NCBI GenBank assembly: GCA_029239935.1
Contig: JARBTY010000146.1
Span: forward strand, 1 to 7,850
Length of the DNA: 7,850 bases
Direction of reading: 5' to 3'
Source: Clostridia bacterium
Lineage (GTDB): Bacteria > Bacillota_A > Clostridia > Lachnospirales > Cellulosilyticaceae
The notes below the pieces were generated by a model. It did not search any database and was not told the origin of the DNA. It saw only the letters and a list, made by a program, of their open reading frames with translations. Shown in pieces: positions 7,389-7,850 of the stretch (positions are counted from its first letter, which is position 1; the number at the start of each line of letters is the position of its first letter). Made by a program: the position numbers and the translations under genes.

Positions 7389-7850
7389 TTATCCCTCCCT
7401 TGTCAGATACCCTTCAATCATCATATCTGGCTCAAAACTTCTTATGTTAATATCCTTTACTAGAACTGCATCCTTCATCAACATTTTCCCAACACCTCCA
7501 ATGGGGGTTTTCGCCCCTCTTCCCCCTATGAGCTTAGGGGCAATAAAGATATTTACTTTATCGATAATTCTTGCTTCGAGGGCCGAATAGTTAAGTTCAC
7601 TTCCACCTTCTAAAAGAATACTGTCTATTTTCCTTTCACCCAACTTTTTCATTAAGTATTGTAAATCTATTCCCTTATTTGTAGAAGGCGTTATAATAAT
7701 TTCCACACCTTTATCCTCTAGTCTTTTAAGTCTTTCCTTTTCTGCAAGTTCAGTAGTGGCAATGATAGTATGAGTCTTCGAGTTGATGCTTAGCACCTTT
7801 GATTCCAAAGGGATTTTGGCATGGCTATCCGCAATAATTCTTATGGGATC
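7389..7850 (-). CDS. ribD: RibD, C-terminal reductase domain (partial; 5' end beyond window)
   Basis: RibD deaminates the GTP cyclohydrolase II product and reduces its ribosyl side chain. Only the last 153 residues are present, corresponding to most of the C-terminal NADPH-dependent reductase domain. The frame stays open to the right edge and reads PIRIIADSHAKIPLESKVL at its start, which matches the family's PxRIxxDSxxxxPLxSKV entry motif. Later come ILLEGGSELNYSAL (positions ~78-91 of the visible part), the FIAPKLIGGRGA region and a C-terminal EPDMMIEGYL, all typical. The N-terminal deaminase with its zinc HxE/PCxxxxxxPPC motif is outside the window. A TTG at 7808 could be taken as a start but falls inside the conserved domain and should be ignored. 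This is the most upstream visible gene of the operon. Confidence 0.96.
   Translation of the reverse strand, partial: DPIRIIADSHAKIPLESKVLSINSKTHTIIATTELAEKERLKRLEDKGVEIIITPSTNKGIDLQYLMKKLGERKIDSILLEGGSELNYSALEARIIDKVNIFIAPKLIGGRGAKTPIGGVGKMLMKDAVLVKDINIRSFEPDMMIEGYLTREG

Noticed and set aside
7389..7808. Separate 139-residue protein starting at TTG 7808
   Set aside because: The open frame continues to the window edge with conserved RibD reductase residues, so this is the 3' part of a longer ribD.
7383..7850. FMN riboswitch controlling the rib operon
   Set aside because: No RFN-element sequence is present here; if it exists it would lie upstream of ribD, beyond the right edge.

Overview
The window looks like a chromosomal segment from a low-GC Gram-positive bacterium, most likely an anaerobic member of the Clostridia. 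The evidence is AT-rich intergenic DNA, strong purine-rich Shine-Dalgarno sites (AGGAGG-type), SigA-like promoters, a fused RibBA enzyme, and the gene order ribD-ribE-ribBA-ribH. I cannot name the species. No tRNA, rRNA, CRISPR array or insertion sequence is visible.

Layout. The left part (106-4283) lies on the plus strand. It holds a compact 186-residue tyrosine recombinase with its own SigA-type promoter. After a 220-base AT-rich gap come an HD-GYP domain protein (predicted cyclic-di-GMP phosphodiesterase) and, 34 bases later, a membrane-bound methyl-accepting chemotaxis protein. The last two are probably one transcription unit, driven by an extended -10 promoter near 746-774, and link second-messenger turnover with chemosensory signalling. 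A strong hairpin at 4308-4349 can terminate transcription from both sides.

The right part (4361-7850) is on the minus strand. It is a tightly packed riboflavin operon read from the right edge: the 3' part of ribD (reductase domain), ribE (riboflavin synthase alpha), ribBA (DHBP synthase/GTP cyclohydrolase II), ribH (lumazine synthase) and a HAD-family phosphatase. Gaps are 0-18 bases, and some Shine-Dalgarno sites lie inside the preceding gene, so translational coupling is likely. RibBA makes both precursors from GTP and ribulose 5-phosphate, RibD processes the pyrimidine, RibH joins the two branches and RibE makes riboflavin. The dephosphorylation step between RibD and RibH is carried out by HAD enzymes in other bacteria, so the HAD gene at the operon's end is a good candidate for it. 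The operon promoter and any FMN riboswitch lie beyond the right edge.

Most of the window is conventional. I do not see a clearly new system. The points most worth a second look are the HAD gene as the riboflavin-pathway phosphatase, the unassigned C-terminal domain of the HD-GYP protein, and a stand-alone recombinase next to a cyclic-di-GMP gene with an inverted repeat in its leader.
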